Below, one piece after another: positions 20,115 to 31,965 of a stretch of 64,000 nt of DNA (position 1 is its first letter; each line of letters begins with the position of its first letter). The notes beneath the pieces were generated by a model that saw nothing but the letters and a program-made list of their open reading frames with translations, had not been told where the DNA came from and ran no database searches. Source of the DNA: Legionella sp. (GTDB lineage: Bacteria; Pseudomonadota; Gammaproteobacteria; Legionellales; Legionellaceae); assembly GCA_013697625.1 (NCBI GenBank), contig JACCWN010000022.1, positions 94,058 through 158,057 of the forward strand, given 5' to 3'. The position numbers and the translations under genes were made by a program.

Positions 20115-20561
20115 TTAAGATTTTTTTAATTGAGGGGGTGTTTCACCAGCTAAATGTAATAAAGCTTGTTTTAGTGGTAGGTAGGTACACTGTTTGCTGT
20201 TTTCGATGATTTGGGCCTTGGCCTTTGTAGATATGATTTGATTAAGCTGCGCTTGGGGCTTATTTACATACTCTTGTAGCGGCTCAATCAAGTTAACTTT
20301 TATAGACAATAATTGATATAAACCTGCTTCTTTCCTAAGCTTATCCCTGAGATCATACATGGCATATCGCAATAAAGAAGCCCAAGAGGCATCTCTTGTG
20401 GTTAGTATCAAGCATCCCTTATCAAAACTGCTTACCTGACAAGTATGGGCCAGTTCCTGTGGTAGCAATTGAGAAATTTTTTCTTGTAGATCTTCTAATT
20501 GAAAGGAGCGCTGACATAAGTTCACCAGCTGCTTGTTGAGGCAATATTTGATAGGACGCAT
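20115..20561 (-). CDS. dciA: DciA-like (DUF721) protein
   Basis: About 148 residues, matching the DUF721/DciA pattern: an N-terminal LQEKISQLLPQELAHTCQVSSF followed by LILTTRDASWASLLRYAMYDLRDKL, the conserved W..LR block. DciA is the ancestral bacterial partner that loads or supports the DnaB helicase in genomes lacking dnaC. Sequence similarity in this family is low, so the call is moderately firm. The frame extends to 20609, but the ATG at 20561 is preferred because it gives the normal N-terminus and has AAGAAA upstream. It is transcribed divergently from the PH-domain gene. Confidence 0.7.
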   Translation of the reverse strand: MRPIKYCLNKQLVNLCQRSFQLEDLQEKISQLLPQELAHTCQVSSFDKGCLILTTRDASWASLLRYAMYDLRDKLRKEAGLYQLLSIKVNLIEPLQEYVNKPQAQLNQIISTKAKAQIIENSKQCTYLPLKQALLHLAGETPPQLKKS

Positions 20562-20712
20562 GCTTTTCTTAAAGAATAGGGGGTGCATATAGAATAGCAA
20601 AATAGCCAAAAATTCCCTATCTTATTTATTTAATAATCTTAACTGAAATATATTGCCCCATAGTCCCGTGCTGACTTATGATGTATTTTCTTTGTTCTGG
20701 TGGGAGTACTGT

Positions 20713-21159
20713 ATGACTGAAAAAATCACTTTAAACGGTGATCCAAGTATTATTTATTTCGCAAGGCTTCATTGGATAATATTTTTTTTACCAGTAATGG
20801 TTTGTATACTCAGTCTCCTACTGGGATATTACTTTGATGTACTGAGGGAATTATCTTATATTCTGTTTGCCTGTTCACTGCTTTGGATATTGGCAACTTG
20901 GGTTACCTACTATTTTTCATCTCTAACCATTCAAAAAAACCATGTTATTTTGCGAACTGGTGTCGTTGTTAGGGAAACCAAAGATATCCCCATCAGTAAA
21001 ATTGAGTCTATAGATATACGCCAATCCATTTCAGGAAGTATATTTCAATATGGGGCTTTGGTTATTACCGGCACTGGTGGTACACGACAATTTATTAATT
21101 ATTTGCAAAAGCCACTCACTTGCAGACGGTACATCGAACAACTGTTGAATGATCACTGA
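20713..21159 (+). CDS. PH domain-containing membrane protein
   Basis: Protein of 148 residues with two adjacent membrane helices (about residues 20-60, WIIFFLPVMVCILSLLLGYY then LSYILFACSLLWILATWV). A bacterial PH-like (bPH2) domain follows in the C-terminal half, with LTIQKNHVILRTGVVVRETKDIPISKIESIDIRQS. These proteins are common and their roles are unclear. The frame opens at 20653, but the ATG at 20713 has GGGAG at 20702-20706, a good ribosome binding site. The 3' end overlaps the convergent small gene by 7 bases. Confidence 0.85.
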   Translation: MTEKITLNGDPSIIYFARLHWIIFFLPVMVCILSLLLGYYFDVLRELSYILFACSLLWILATWVTYYFSSLTIQKNHVILRTGVVVRETKDIPISKIESIDIRQSISGSIFQYGALVITGTGGTRQFINYLQKPLTCRRYIEQLLNDH

Positions 21160-21362
21160 GCCTGGAAACTGCTCATTTTTTGGTGTAGTTTGTCACAATG
21201 TAAGGCACAATCGTCCTCAGTTCGAATGATATTACTGTCAATATTCTGCTTTTCAATACCTAGCATATGACAACCGCAAAGGCCTGCCATACTATGCGAA
21301 CTTATACTCAAACACAGACAAAATAACAAGACACTGCAGGAAAGTGTAACTGGTGTTTTCAT
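21153..21362 (-). CDS. Small secreted cysteine-rich protein
   Basis: Protein of 69 residues with a clear signal peptide (TPVTLSCSVLLFCLCLSISSHSMAG) and a mature part of about 40 residues. The mature part holds the pairs CGC and C...C (LCGCHML and DCALHCDK), which suggests disulfides or metal binding in the periplasm. I do not recognise a family. The ATG at 21362 has AAGGAG at the right distance, which supports real translation. It is convergent with the PH-domain gene. Confidence 0.65.
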   Translation of the reverse strand: MKTPVTLSCSVLLFCLCLSISSHSMAGLCGCHMLGIEKQNIDSNIIRTEDDCALHCDKLHQKMSSFQAQ

Positions 21363-21456
21363 CAGCACTCCTTAAAAACAGTTAGACTCATAAATTATTT
21401 TCAACAGTGACTAGAGCTTATATAATTTTCAATTTGACTTATATTATAGCATATAT

Positions 21457-22227
21457 TCACCAATCCAAGGCCACATACACAGGTGCATGATCTGAAGGTC
21501 TTTCGGCCTTACGTGGCTCCTTATCTATCACCGAATGACGACAAGAGGAACATAATGCGGAACTTAACAACACATGATCAATCCTTAATCCTCTGTTTCT
21601 ACGAAACCCAGCAGCTCGATAATCCCACCAGGAAAATTGTTGCTCTTGATGATATAAGTGTCTAAAACTGTCTATAAATCCTAAAGACAATAATCCAGCA
21701 AATGCCGCGCGCTCAGCTGGACTTACCAAAACCTGCCCTTGCCAAGCCACCGGATCGTGGACGTCTATGTCCGCTGGCGCAATATTGAAATCTCCTACCA
21801 ATGCCATGTTGGGGAAACATTTTAGGTGTTCGTTAATAAAGTCACAAAGCTTTTGCAGCCAATCTAATTTATAAAGATATTTAGGTGAAGTCAGCTCTGA
21901 TCCATTAGGCACATATAAATTAACAATTCTAATGCCAGCCACAGTTACTGCCAACATACGACGTTGTGGATCTTCTAAATTAGGGATGTCTTTTATAACC
22001 TCGGTGATAGGATGGCGACTGATGATGGCAACACCATTGTATGATTTTTGACCAGAATAAACAACCTGATATCCCCTTTCACTAAAGAGGCTTACTGGAA
22101 ATTTGTCGTCCATTATTTTTGTTTCCTGCAAGGCAAGCACATCTATTTGGGTACTTTCCATCCAATGTAACACCTGATCCAAGCGAACGGTTAAGGAATT
22201 GACATTCCAGCTGGCTAATTTAAACAC
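21457..22227 (-). CDS. xth: Exodeoxyribonuclease III family AP endonuclease
   Basis: DNA base-excision repair AP endonuclease and 3'-5' exonuclease of the exonuclease III (EEP) superfamily, 256 residues. Motifs: WNVNSLTVRL, LQETKI (metal-binding Glu), LVGDFNIAP (Asp, Asn), RIDHVLLS and SDHAPV (catalytic His). The start is a GTG at 22227 with AAGGAG six bases upstream, overlapping the end of the upstream paralogue by 8 bases. A TTG further upstream is less likely. This is the second gene of a tandem pair whose products share the fold but differ clearly in sequence. Confidence 0.9.
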   Translation of the reverse strand: MFKLASWNVNSLTVRLDQVLHWMESTQIDVLALQETKIMDDKFPVSLFSERGYQVVYSGQKSYNGVAIISRHPITEVIKDIPNLEDPQRRMLAVTVAGIRIVNLYVPNGSELTSPKYLYKLDWLQKLCDFINEHLKCFPNMALVGDFNIAPADIDVHDPVAWQGQVLVSPAERAAFAGLLSLGFIDSFRHLYHQEQQFSWWDYRAAGFRRNRGLRIDHVLLSSALCSSCRHSVIDKEPRKAERPSDHAPVYVALDW

Positions 22228-23002
22228 ACCATTCTCCTTTATATTCAATCAGTAAGGGGGCATGGTCAGAAAGACGGGGTTCACGAAATATGCGCGTATC
22301 AACGATATGGTCTGTTAAACCTGGTGTAACCACTTGATAATCAATACGCCAACCGACGTTTTTTTCCCAACCACGGTTTCTATAAGACCACCAAGTGTAT
22401 TGCTCCTCAGCCTGATTATGGACTCTAAAGGCATCAACCAACCCAATATCACCGAATAGGGCATCCATCCAAGCACGTTCTTCGGGTAAGAATCCTGAGT
22501 TTTTTTGATTGGTACGCCAATTTTTTAAATCAATTTGTTTGTGTGCAATATTATAATCGCCACAGAGTATCAATTCCCGGCCTTCATTTTTTAATTTTAT
22601 TAAATGTTGGGCAAATTGTTCGAGAAAAGCATACTTTACATCCTGGCGGCCAAGGCCACTGGTTCCTGAAGGCAAGTATAAGGAAACCACGGACAGTTTA
22701 GGGTAATCGAATTGGATGTAACGTCCTTCATCATCACAATAATGATACCCAAAGCCCTTAACTATAGCTTGCGGCTTGTGTTTAGAATAAATTGCTACCC
22801 CGCTATATCCCTTTTTTTTTGCATCAAAATAATCACAAGTATACCCCTGAGGATAAAACAGGTCTTCAGGAAGCAACTGATGGACCTGTGCTTTGGTTTC
22901 TTGAATGCAAACGAAGTCAGCATCTTGCGTAGACAACCACTCAAAAAAACCCTTGCGTGCAGATGCACGGATGCCATTTGCATTAAAGCTAATCACTTTC
23001 AT
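22220..23002 (-). CDS. Exodeoxyribonuclease III family protein, Crc-like subgroup
   Basis: Second EEP-family enzyme of 260 residues. It keeps all catalytic positions: FNANGIRAS, IQETKA, LCGDYNIAH, WRIDYQVVTPGL and LSDHAPL. The stretch DLKNWRTNQKNSGFLPEERAWMD is, from memory, close to the Pseudomonas regulator Crc. Crc has lost the catalytic Glu, Asp and His that are retained here. The gene is therefore most simply an AP endonuclease from the lineage that gave rise to Crc. GAGGAG lies rather far (about 12 bases) before the ATG. The 3' end overlaps the downstream paralogue, so the pair is translated from one message. Confidence 0.88.
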   Translation of the reverse strand: MKVISFNANGIRASARKGFFEWLSTQDADFVCIQETKAQVHQLLPEDLFYPQGYTCDYFDAKKKGYSGVAIYSKHKPQAIVKGFGYHYCDDEGRYIQFDYPKLSVVSLYLPSGTSGLGRQDVKYAFLEQFAQHLIKLKNEGRELILCGDYNIAHKQIDLKNWRTNQKNSGFLPEERAWMDALFGDIGLVDAFRVHNQAEEQYTWWSYRNRGWEKNVGWRIDYQVVTPGLTDHIVDTRIFREPRLSDHAPLLIEYKGEWCV

Positions 23003-23117
23003 GGATAAGAATCACTCCTCTGTATTTACTGCTGGCTATCTTAGAAGAAAGCGAAGCTGCTTACAATCACAAGCCAAACTCAGTATAATTATTTGCATTT
23101 TGCAAGCGAGTTATTAT

Positions 23118-23789
23118 ATGCATCGTACAATTAAAAGCTATGTCCTACGCACAGGAAGGGTCAGTAATAGGCAACAACAAGGCTTGGATCTTTGGCTTAA
23201 AGACTATGAGCTGACCTGTACTGGCATGCCCTGGTGTCTCACAACCGTATTTGGTCGTAAGGCTGATACCATTGTAGAAATAGGCTTTGGTATGGGTCAA
23301 TCATTATTAAGCATGGCTCAAAACAATCCTCATTTGAATTATATAGGCATAGAGGTGCATAAAGCAGGTGTAGGTAGCCTTGCCGCTGATTTACATGACA
23401 GTCAAGTTCCCAATGTGCGTATTGTAGCTCATGACGCCGTTGAAGTTTTTAAAACCCAATTAGCAGACAATTCAATAGCCGGAGTCCAGATTTTTTTTCC
23501 AGATCCCTGGCATAAACAACGCCATCATAAACGGCGCTTGATTCAAACCGAATTTATTTCTTTAATTGTAAACAAACTAGTCCCAACTGGTTTTATACAT
23601 TGTGCCACCGATTGGGAAGAATATGCCCAACATATGCTCCATGTGTTATCAACATCACAAAGTTTGCATAATACTCAAGCCCTCAATGGCTATGCACCCA
23701 AGCCCAACACACGCCCAAATACAAAATTCGAGCAGCGTGGAGAGCGGTTAGGTCATAAGGTATGGGATTTGATCTTTATCAAACAGTAA
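23118..23789 (+). CDS. trmB: tRNA (guanine-46-N7)-methyltransferase
   Basis: SAM-dependent enzyme that forms m7G46 in the tRNA variable loop, 223 residues from the ATG at 23118. The frame is open from 22905, but the first 71 codons have no family similarity and overlap the divergent gene, so the internal ATG giving MHRTIKSYVLRTGR is chosen. Motifs: VEIGFGMGQSLL (SAM), IGIEVHKAGVGSL, and FFPDPWHKQRHHKRRL, the signature PDPW.K.RH..RR. GERLGHKVWDL closes the protein. It is monocistronic, followed by a repeat-rich gap. Confidence 0.94.
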   Translation: MHRTIKSYVLRTGRVSNRQQQGLDLWLKDYELTCTGMPWCLTTVFGRKADTIVEIGFGMGQSLLSMAQNNPHLNYIGIEVHKAGVGSLAADLHDSQVPNVRIVAHDAVEVFKTQLADNSIAGVQIFFPDPWHKQRHHKRRLIQTEFISLIVNKLVPTGFIHCATDWEEYAQHMLHVLSTSQSLHNTQALNGYAPKPNTRPNTKFEQRGERLGHKVWDLIFIKQ

Positions 23790-24329
23790 CTCTGTTGGCT
23801 TAGACTGGCTTCCTGCAAACAGTGCAACTATCAGGAGATCAACGCAAAAGACCCGTTCAGGATGACCTTGCTAGTTGCAGACTGGCTTACCTGTTAAATA
23901 CCCTATAAGCTTTTATATACACCTTTAAGTACGACTAGGTGCGTCATCCTGAGCGCGTCTTCTTGCGCGAAGGACCTCATATTGTGGAACAAGAATGATT
24001 TGTTAAGAATTTAATACTGATAGAGCCTTGCTATACCAGCCAATATGTAAAAAACGGTGCAACTATCAAAAGATCCTTCACTACGTTCAGGATAACGGGG
24101 CATTTAGTATCTCCAGACCATGACTGAATTCGACATTCGGAGATCAATGTTTTCGGGATGACGTCACACCAAAGACCTTGTTTCAGGATGACCTTCCTGA
24201 ATTATCTGGTATTGATACATATTTTTCGATTTTTTGAATTGATAGGTTTGTTAAAAATCACAGCTCACTTGCTTAAACTTCATATACACCCTAAAATCGC
24301 TTTTTTAGTTCTAATTTAGCGGAGTATAC
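23790..24329. repeat. Non-coding spacer with interspersed short repeats
   Basis: This 540-base gap holds no gene I can support. It contains at least four related fragments in both orientations built around ATCCTGA and GAAGGATC: near 23856 (TTCAGGATGACCTTGC), 23945 (TCATCCTGAGCG then GCGAAGGACCTC), 24070 (AGATCCTTCACTACGTTCAGGAT) and 24183 (TTTCAGGATGACC). A further relative is at 49222-49258. Such GTCATCCTGAGCG-type repeats are common intergenic debris in host-associated proteobacteria. A promoter for hflK must lie near its 3' end, but no clear hexamers were singled out. Confidence 0.6.
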
Positions 24330-25469
24330 ATGGGGTGGAATGAGCCAGAGAAAGGCAAGGATCCATTTAAGAAGGGCAACCAACAGCCTCCTGACCTAGA
24401 AGCCATTTTGAAGCGTTTGAAAGATAATTTTAAAAAAATTTTCTTTGGGGATTCGCCTAAATCAATTCAAAAAACACCTAATAAGGCAAATACAGGTTTG
24501 ATTACTGGCTTAATATTGGCATTTGCTATGATTATTTGGCTGCTCTCAGGCATTTTTATTGTAGATCCAGCAGAACAAGCAGCAATTTTACGCTTTGGCA
24601 AATACGTTCATACCGTTGGACCTGGGCCACATTGGATACCCCGTTTTATTTCCTCTAAAGTGGTCATGAATGTGGATAGGGTATTGGATTATTCCTATTC
24701 AGCGCAAATGCTAACCAGCGATGAAAATTTAGTTTCAGTTTCTTTAGCAGTGCAGTATCGCATTAAGGATTTACAAGAGTATTTATTCAATGTAGCCAAT
24801 CCCGAGGAAAGCTTACAACAAGCCACTTCAAGCGCTTTAAGGCAAGTAGTGGGTACCACAACCCTGGACCAAATCATCACAGAAGGTCGAGAAGTATGGG
24901 GAAATCGAGTACTAGATACCTTAATAAAAACACTAAGCAGGTATAAAACCGGCATATTAATAGTCAATGTTTCCCCTCAACCCGCCCGAGCACCTGAAAG
25001 TGTACAAGATGCCTTTGATGATGCTATCAAAGCACAGGAAGATGAGAAGCGGTTCAAAGAACAAGCCTATGCCTACGCCGCCAAAGTGGTTCCAATTGCT
25101 GAAGGAAATGCCAGTCGTATCAAACAAGAAGCCCAGGCATTTTCAAAACAAGTTGTATTAAAGGCCACCGGCGAAGTGGCAGAGTTTTTAGTGCTTCTGC
25201 CCATATATCTTGCAGCTCCAGAAGTTATATCTAAACAAATGTATCTGGAAACCATGCAAAAAGTACTTACAAAAAGCACTAAAATCATCGTAGATGGAAA
25301 AGCCGGTAATGTTTTGTATTTACCTCTGGATAAATTATTTGTAAACAAAACAGCCTCTCAAAAACATCTTGCAGACAAAAAAGACAAGGGCGCCAACGGT
25401 GACAGTGAATTAGACAGTTTTGCAGGGCGTGATATCACGAGACCCATTTACCGTCAAGCGAGAGATTAA
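24330..25469 (+). CDS. hflK: HflK, FtsH protease modulator
   Basis: Inner-membrane SPFH/prohibitin-family protein that forms the HflKC cage around FtsH and controls its access to membrane substrates. It has 379 residues. A soluble glycine- and lysine-containing N-terminus is followed by one membrane helix (about residues 57-78, GLITGLILAFAMIIWLLSGIF), then VDPAEQAAILRFGKYV at the start of the SPFH domain, and a long charged helical region. GGAG precedes the ATG. It is followed two bases later by hflC. The usual upstream genes hfq and hflX are absent here. Confidence 0.95.
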   Translation: MGWNEPEKGKDPFKKGNQQPPDLEAILKRLKDNFKKIFFGDSPKSIQKTPNKANTGLITGLILAFAMIIWLLSGIFIVDPAEQAAILRFGKYVHTVGPGPHWIPRFISSKVVMNVDRVLDYSYSAQMLTSDENLVSVSLAVQYRIKDLQEYLFNVANPEESLQQATSSALRQVVGTTTLDQIITEGREVWGNRVLDTLIKTLSRYKTGILIVNVSPQPARAPESVQDAFDDAIKAQEDEKRFKEQAYAYAAKVVPIAEGNASRIKQEAQAFSKQVVLKATGEVAEFLVLLPIYLAAPEVISKQMYLETMQKVLTKSTKIIVDGKAGNVLYLPLDKLFVNKTASQKHLADKKDKGANGDSELDSFAGRDITRPIYRQARD

Positions 25470-25471
25470 AC

Positions 25472-26392
25472 ATGAATGCACTTAAAACGAGCTTTGGTAT
25501 CCTAGGTTTTATTATTATCATGCTATTATTCACCAGTGTTTTCACCGTGATGGAAGGTCAACAGGGCATCCTCTTACGTTTAGGTCGCCTGATTATTGAT
25601 AGAAACACAACCAAAGTGAAAATTTTAAATCCTGGCCTCCATTTTAAATTCCCATTCATAGAAAATGTACAAATTTTTGACACTCGCATGCAAACCATGG
25701 AAATTAAATCTACACGTATTGTTACCAAAGAAAAGAAAGATGTCATGGTCGATTACTATGTCAAATGGCGTATATCTGATTTAGATCAATATTTTAGATC
25801 CACAGGGGGCAACAACCTCAAGGCTGAAACTTTGCTTGAACAACAACTAAATACCTTGTTGCGCGCACAGTTTGGCAAGCGCACAATCTCTGAAGCAGTT
25901 TCAGACGGTAGAGACGACATCATGGAGATGTTACGAAAAGCCGCTGAAAAGCAAGCCAGTGAGCTTGGGATCAATGTGGTGGATGTTCGTATCAAAGGGA
26001 TTGAGTTACCAGAAAATACCAGCAATGCCATCTATCAGCGTATGCGCGCAGATATGCAAAAAATTGCTAACCGACATAGGGCAGATGGTCAAGCAGCAGC
26101 CGAACAAATACAAGCCAAGGCCGATGCTGACATCATAGTTCTGCTTGCTAAGACAAGAAGCAAGGCACAAGAAATACGGGCTATAGGTCAGGCACAAGCA
26201 GCTGCAATATTTGCCAATGCCTATAATCAAAACAAAGAATTTTTTTCTTTGTATAGAAGTTTGATTGCCTATGAAGCCAGTTTTCTAGACAAAGAAGACA
26301 TACTGGTTTTAGATGAAAGTTCTGAATTTTTTGATCATTTCAAGCAGGCCATTCCAAAAAATGGTGGTGTAGTAGATAAAAAGCAATTATAA
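25472..26392 (+). CDS. hflC: HflC, FtsH protease modulator
   Basis: Partner of HflK in the periplasm-facing HflKC complex, 306 residues. One N-terminal membrane helix (FGILGFIIIMLLFTSVFTVM) is followed by the SPFH domain (EGQQGILLRLGRL, NPGLHFKFPFIENVQIFDTR). The coiled-coil region has repeated alanine/glutamine-rich segments (AAAEQIQAKADADIIVLL) and the conserved FFSLYRSLIAYEASF near the end. It lies two bases after hflK and 48 bases before purA, the classical hflK-hflC-purA order. Confidence 0.95.
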   Translation: MNALKTSFGILGFIIIMLLFTSVFTVMEGQQGILLRLGRLIIDRNTTKVKILNPGLHFKFPFIENVQIFDTRMQTMEIKSTRIVTKEKKDVMVDYYVKWRISDLDQYFRSTGGNNLKAETLLEQQLNTLLRAQFGKRTISEAVSDGRDDIMEMLRKAAEKQASELGINVVDVRIKGIELPENTSNAIYQRMRADMQKIANRHRADGQAAAEQIQAKADADIIVLLAKTRSKAQEIRAIGQAQAAAIFANAYNQNKEFFSLYRSLIAYEASFLDKEDILVLDESSEFFDHFKQAIPKNGGVVDKKQL

Positions 26393-26437
26393 TTATAGAT
26401 TGTGTTGATTTTCGACAACTTGACAGACTAAGAGTAG

Positions 26438-28937
<2,500 letters not shown>

Positions 28938-29154
28938 AATAAACTCTTATATGTAAATAACTAGAACAATTATTACATAATTAACACTAATGATCAATTT
29001 ATTTTCATTAATAATTTTTTTCTTAATAACATTTTAGCTAATTTTTTCCTCAATTCCTCATAGATTTTTTTTAAGCAAGTGCTCAAGGGCGAGGGGCATG
29101 TCAATTACCTAAAAAATATAGATCTTTTGCGTTCAATATGGAAAAAACAACCGA

Positions 29155-30486
29155 CTATTTTTTAGAGAGATACTCTGAATCTAATTGTCTCAACCAGGCA
29201 AGTTTTTCACCAATTTTTATTTCTAACCCCCTATCAACTGGTCGATACCATTCAGGTTCATGCATGCCGTCTGGTAAATAGGTTTCTCCGGCAGCATAGC
29301 CATGGGGTTCATCATGGGCATAACGGTACGCATGCCCATAATTTAATTCTTTCATAAGTTTGGTTGGGGCATTGCGGATATGAAGAGGCACATCTTGAGA
29401 CTTGTCCTGTTGAACAAAGGCCATAGCTTGATTAAAAGCTAGGTAACCTGCATTACTTTTGGGTGCAATTGAAAGATAGATCACAGCCTGTGCCAATGCC
29501 AATTCACCTTCGGGTGATCCCAACCTATCAAAGGTGTTAGCAGCATCGTTCGCCACTTGCATAGCCCGCAAATCGGCAAGGCCTATATCTTCCCAAGCCA
29601 TTCTGATAATACGTCTTGATAAATAATGAATATCAATACCGCCATCCACCATCCTACAAAACCAATACAAGGCTGCATCAGGGTGAGAACCTCTTACGGA
29701 TTTATGAAGGGCCGAGATTTGATCATAAAAATCATCTCCCTTTTTATCAAATCGTCTATTGAACGAAGGAGACAAAGCATTTTGCATCATAGACAGTGTG
29801 ATTGTATTTGTTTTCATCGCTGAAGCTGCAGAGTCTAATTGTTGTAGAAGATTAATTAAGCGTCTAGCATCTCCATCAGCATGATGAATCAATGCCAGCT
29901 TGACAGGTTCATTAAATTTTAAATGGATTAAAGCCTTTCTATGCGCTCTATTTAATAATTCAAGGAGCTCTTCATGACTCAAAGCTTTTAAAACGTAGAC
30001 CTGTGCACGTGATAATAAAGCTGAAATTATTTCAAAGGAGGGATTTTCTGTAGTAGCACCAATCAAAATAAAGAGTCCTGACTCAGTAAAAGGTAGCAAA
30101 GCGTCCTGCTGGGATTTGTTAAAGCGATGAATTTCATCAATAAAAAGAATGGTTTGTTTTTGATTATCAAGATTTTTTCTGGCAGTTTCAACAGCAAGAC
30201 GAATATCTTTAACACCGGCTAATACAGCTGACAATGCAATCCATTCACAGTTGAATGTATGTGCACAAATGCGCGCCAAACTGGTTTTACCAACACCAGG
30301 CGGCCCCCAGAAAATCATAGAATAAGGCTTAGTGGATTCAAATGCCAGTCGTAGAGGCTTTCCTTCTCCAAGCAAATGGGATTGACCTATCACATCCTGC
30401 CAGCGGTTTGGTCTCAGGCTTTCTGCTAATGGAATAGACTCTATATTTTTCATTTTTATATTATAATCCCTGACATTAGACATCAT
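29155..30486 (-). CDS. rarA: Replication-associated recombination protein A
   Basis: AAA+ ATPase of the RarA/MgsA/WRNIP1 family that acts at stalled replication forks and binds SSB. It has 443 residues. Walker A is [13 protein letters not shown], Walker B is [16 protein letters not shown], sensor 1 is GATTENPSF, and the C-terminal tetramerisation region has [13 protein letters not shown]. The gene overlaps ogt upstream by 11 bases. The second in-frame ATG at 30453 (starting [11 protein letters not shown]) is an alternative start that fits family N-termini well. The 217 bases upstream of the preceding coiled-coil gene separate the two. Confidence 0.94.
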   Translation of the reverse strand: MMSNVRDYNIKMKNIESIPLAESLRPNRWQDVIGQSHLLGEGKPLRLAFESTKPYSMIFWGPPGVGKTSLARICAHTFNCEWIALSAVLAGVKDIRLAVETARKNLDNQKQTILFIDEIHRFNKSQQDALLPFTESGLFILIGATTENPSFEIISALLSRAQVYVLKALSHEELLELLNRAHRKALIHLKFNEPVKLALIHHADGDARRLINLLQQLDSAASAMKTNTITLSMMQNALSPSFNRRFDKKGDDFYDQISALHKSVRGSHPDAALYWFCRMVDGGIDIHYLSRRIIRMAWEDIGLADLRAMQVANDAANTFDRLGSPEGELALAQAVIYLSIAPKSNAGYLAFNQAMAFVQQDKSQDVPLHIRNAPTKLMKELNYGHAYRYAHDEPHGYAAGETYLPDGMHEPEWYRPVDRGLEIKIGEKLAWLRQLDSEYLSKK

Positions 30487-31018
30487 TACTATTCAAGTTT
30501 TTCTTTTCATGATGAATCAGCCATTCCTTACAGAGCAAACCACCACCAAAACCTACAAGTTTTCCTGAACTACCAATCACTCGGTGGCAAGGAATAACAA
30601 TTGAAAGCGGATTCAATCCATTGGACATGCCAACGGCTCTTGCCTTATTTTTATCACCAAGTTGTAAGGCTTGTTCTTTATACGAAATCGTAGAAGCATA
30701 GGGTATGCTTAACAACTGCTGCCAACATTGCATTTGAAAATCAGTGCCCTGTAATACGAGTGGTAGGTCAAAAGATTGTCTTTTGTGCAGAAAATATTCA
30801 GTGATTTGTTGTTTAGTACTCATAAAGATGCTTTTGGTCTTGGTGCATTTCACCTCAGCAAGCGCTGTTTGTAGAATGCCTACATGACTGTCTCTTTCCC
30901 ACAAAACTGCATGTAATCCCAATTCTGATGCTATTAAAGTTAATGGGCCTACCGGTGAGCTCATCTGGTGAAAAGATGCATCGGTTGGTAATGTTTTTAA
31001 TGCTTTTAAAAGTCTCAT
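30476..31018 (-). CDS. ogt: Methylated-DNA--protein-cysteine methyltransferase
   Basis: Suicide enzyme that transfers O6-alkyl groups from guanine to its own cysteine, 180 residues. The active site is VIPCHRVIGSSGKLVGFGGG. Upstream is the DNA-binding helix-turn-helix region with YKEQALQLGDKNKARAVG, including the arginine finger. The N-terminal domain is short, as in Ogt rather than Ada. It is upstream of rarA and overlaps it, so the two repair genes are probably co-expressed. No obvious Shine-Dalgarno precedes the ATG. Confidence 0.94.
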   Translation of the reverse strand: MRLLKALKTLPTDASFHQMSSPVGPLTLIASELGLHAVLWERDSHVGILQTALAEVKCTKTKSIFMSTKQQITEYFLHKRQSFDLPLVLQGTDFQMQCWQQLLSIPYASTISYKEQALQLGDKNKARAVGMSNGLNPLSIVIPCHRVIGSSGKLVGFGGGLLCKEWLIHHEKKNLNSNDV

Positions 31019-31039
31019 GGTTTATTTTGTTGTTACCTG

Positions 31040-31705
31040 TTAAAAGAAATTATACAGAATAAGACCATGCTCGTCTTGCGCATTATTTTGAAAATTCACT
31101 TGAGTATCTACTTGGGTGTTCGTGACGTTTGTGGAGCTAGTGTTGGTATTGTTAGAATTATTGTTACTAGTGACGGTAGCCCTTTGTACGTTATTGCGTG
31201 TGCCTGACAGTACATTGTTTTGGTTTGTTTGGTTATTATTTTGCACACCGCTTCGTAATTCATCAATTGTACAAAGAAAATTCACCTCTAATTCTTTTGT
31301 TGTTGATAATGGCGCAAAAAATACCACACGAAAAATAGCGGTATTGTCCTCAAACACACTCAAGCGACTAAACATGTTAAAAAAATCTCCTGATGGACTC
31401 TCAATGAATATATTTGTGGAAGTGGATACGCTGTCTATTAACCTTTCATTAACAGTTTCTTTAATATGAAAAAAATGCGTAAAATCAAATCTAGCGGAGG
31501 CATCATCTAAACGTCTAGTTACTTCTTCTTGGAGTTCTGGAGTAGTTAAAAGGCATCTATTGAAATGTATCACTGCTCGAACATCGAATCCATTTTCAAC
31601 AGCCTGCACTAATTGCGTAAAATTATTGATATTATTTAACACTGCATTCGTGTTAAAGGGGAATGATAGTACAAGGCCGATAACAATTGTTCGCAACAAT
31701 TTCAT
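31040..31705 (-). CDS. Secreted protein with Asn/Thr-rich tail
   Basis: Unrecognised protein of 221 residues. The frame extends to 31789, but the ATG at 31705 has GGAGG six bases upstream and gives a clean signal peptide (KLLRTIVIGLVLSFPFNTNA). The mature part begins with a region of about 130 residues lacking known motifs. It ends in a low-complexity tail rich in asparagine, threonine and serine (SNNNSNNTNTSSTNVTNT). The tail looks like a flexible or surface-exposed linker. It lies between recF and ogt on the same strand, in the position where gyrB is usual in many bacteria. Confidence 0.7.
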   Translation of the reverse strand: MKLLRTIVIGLVLSFPFNTNAVLNNINNFTQLVQAVENGFDVRAVIHFNRCLLTTPELQEEVTRRLDDASARFDFTHFFHIKETVNERLIDSVSTSTNIFIESPSGDFFNMFSRLSVFEDNTAIFRVVFFAPLSTTKELEVNFLCTIDELRSGVQNNNQTNQNNVLSGTRNNVQRATVTSNNNSNNTNTSSTNVTNTQVDTQVNFQNNAQDEHGLILYNFF

Positions 31706-31940
31706 GTGTATCCTCCGTGACATTGCAATCCAGATTATAATATACATAAGCCAATAGGTGGGTGCTTTAAAGTTAGTCGTTGAATACACTAATTGTATGT
31801 TATGATTTTAATATTTGCCATAATAAATCTAAATTGTTATATCACAATTCAAAAGCTTAGGATCATTCCTTATTTGTTAATTGTAAATATCTGTACTTAT
31901 GACCAGTCTGAAGATAATTTCAGGTGAAAGTTACAAAATG

Positions 31941-31956
31941 TGTTTCACGTGAAACA
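31941..31956. promoter_or_regulatory. parS centromere-like site
   Basis: TGTTTCACGTGAAACA is a perfect 16-bp palindrome identical to the canonical chromosomal parS sequence bound by ParB. It lies just past the recF stop codon, about 4 kb from the proposed oriC, which is where parS sites cluster. parA and parB are not in the window. Confidence 0.9.
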
Positions 31957-31965
31957 AAAATCGTG

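Noticed and set aside
22905..23117. 71-codon upstream extension of trmB
   Set aside because: It overlaps the divergent exonuclease gene and has no TrmB similarity. The ATG at 23118 gives the normal protein.
31116..31469. Hydrophobic plus-strand frame opposite the Asn-rich gene
   Set aside because: Asn/Thr codons read backwards give Val/Leu-rich nonsense. No start site support.
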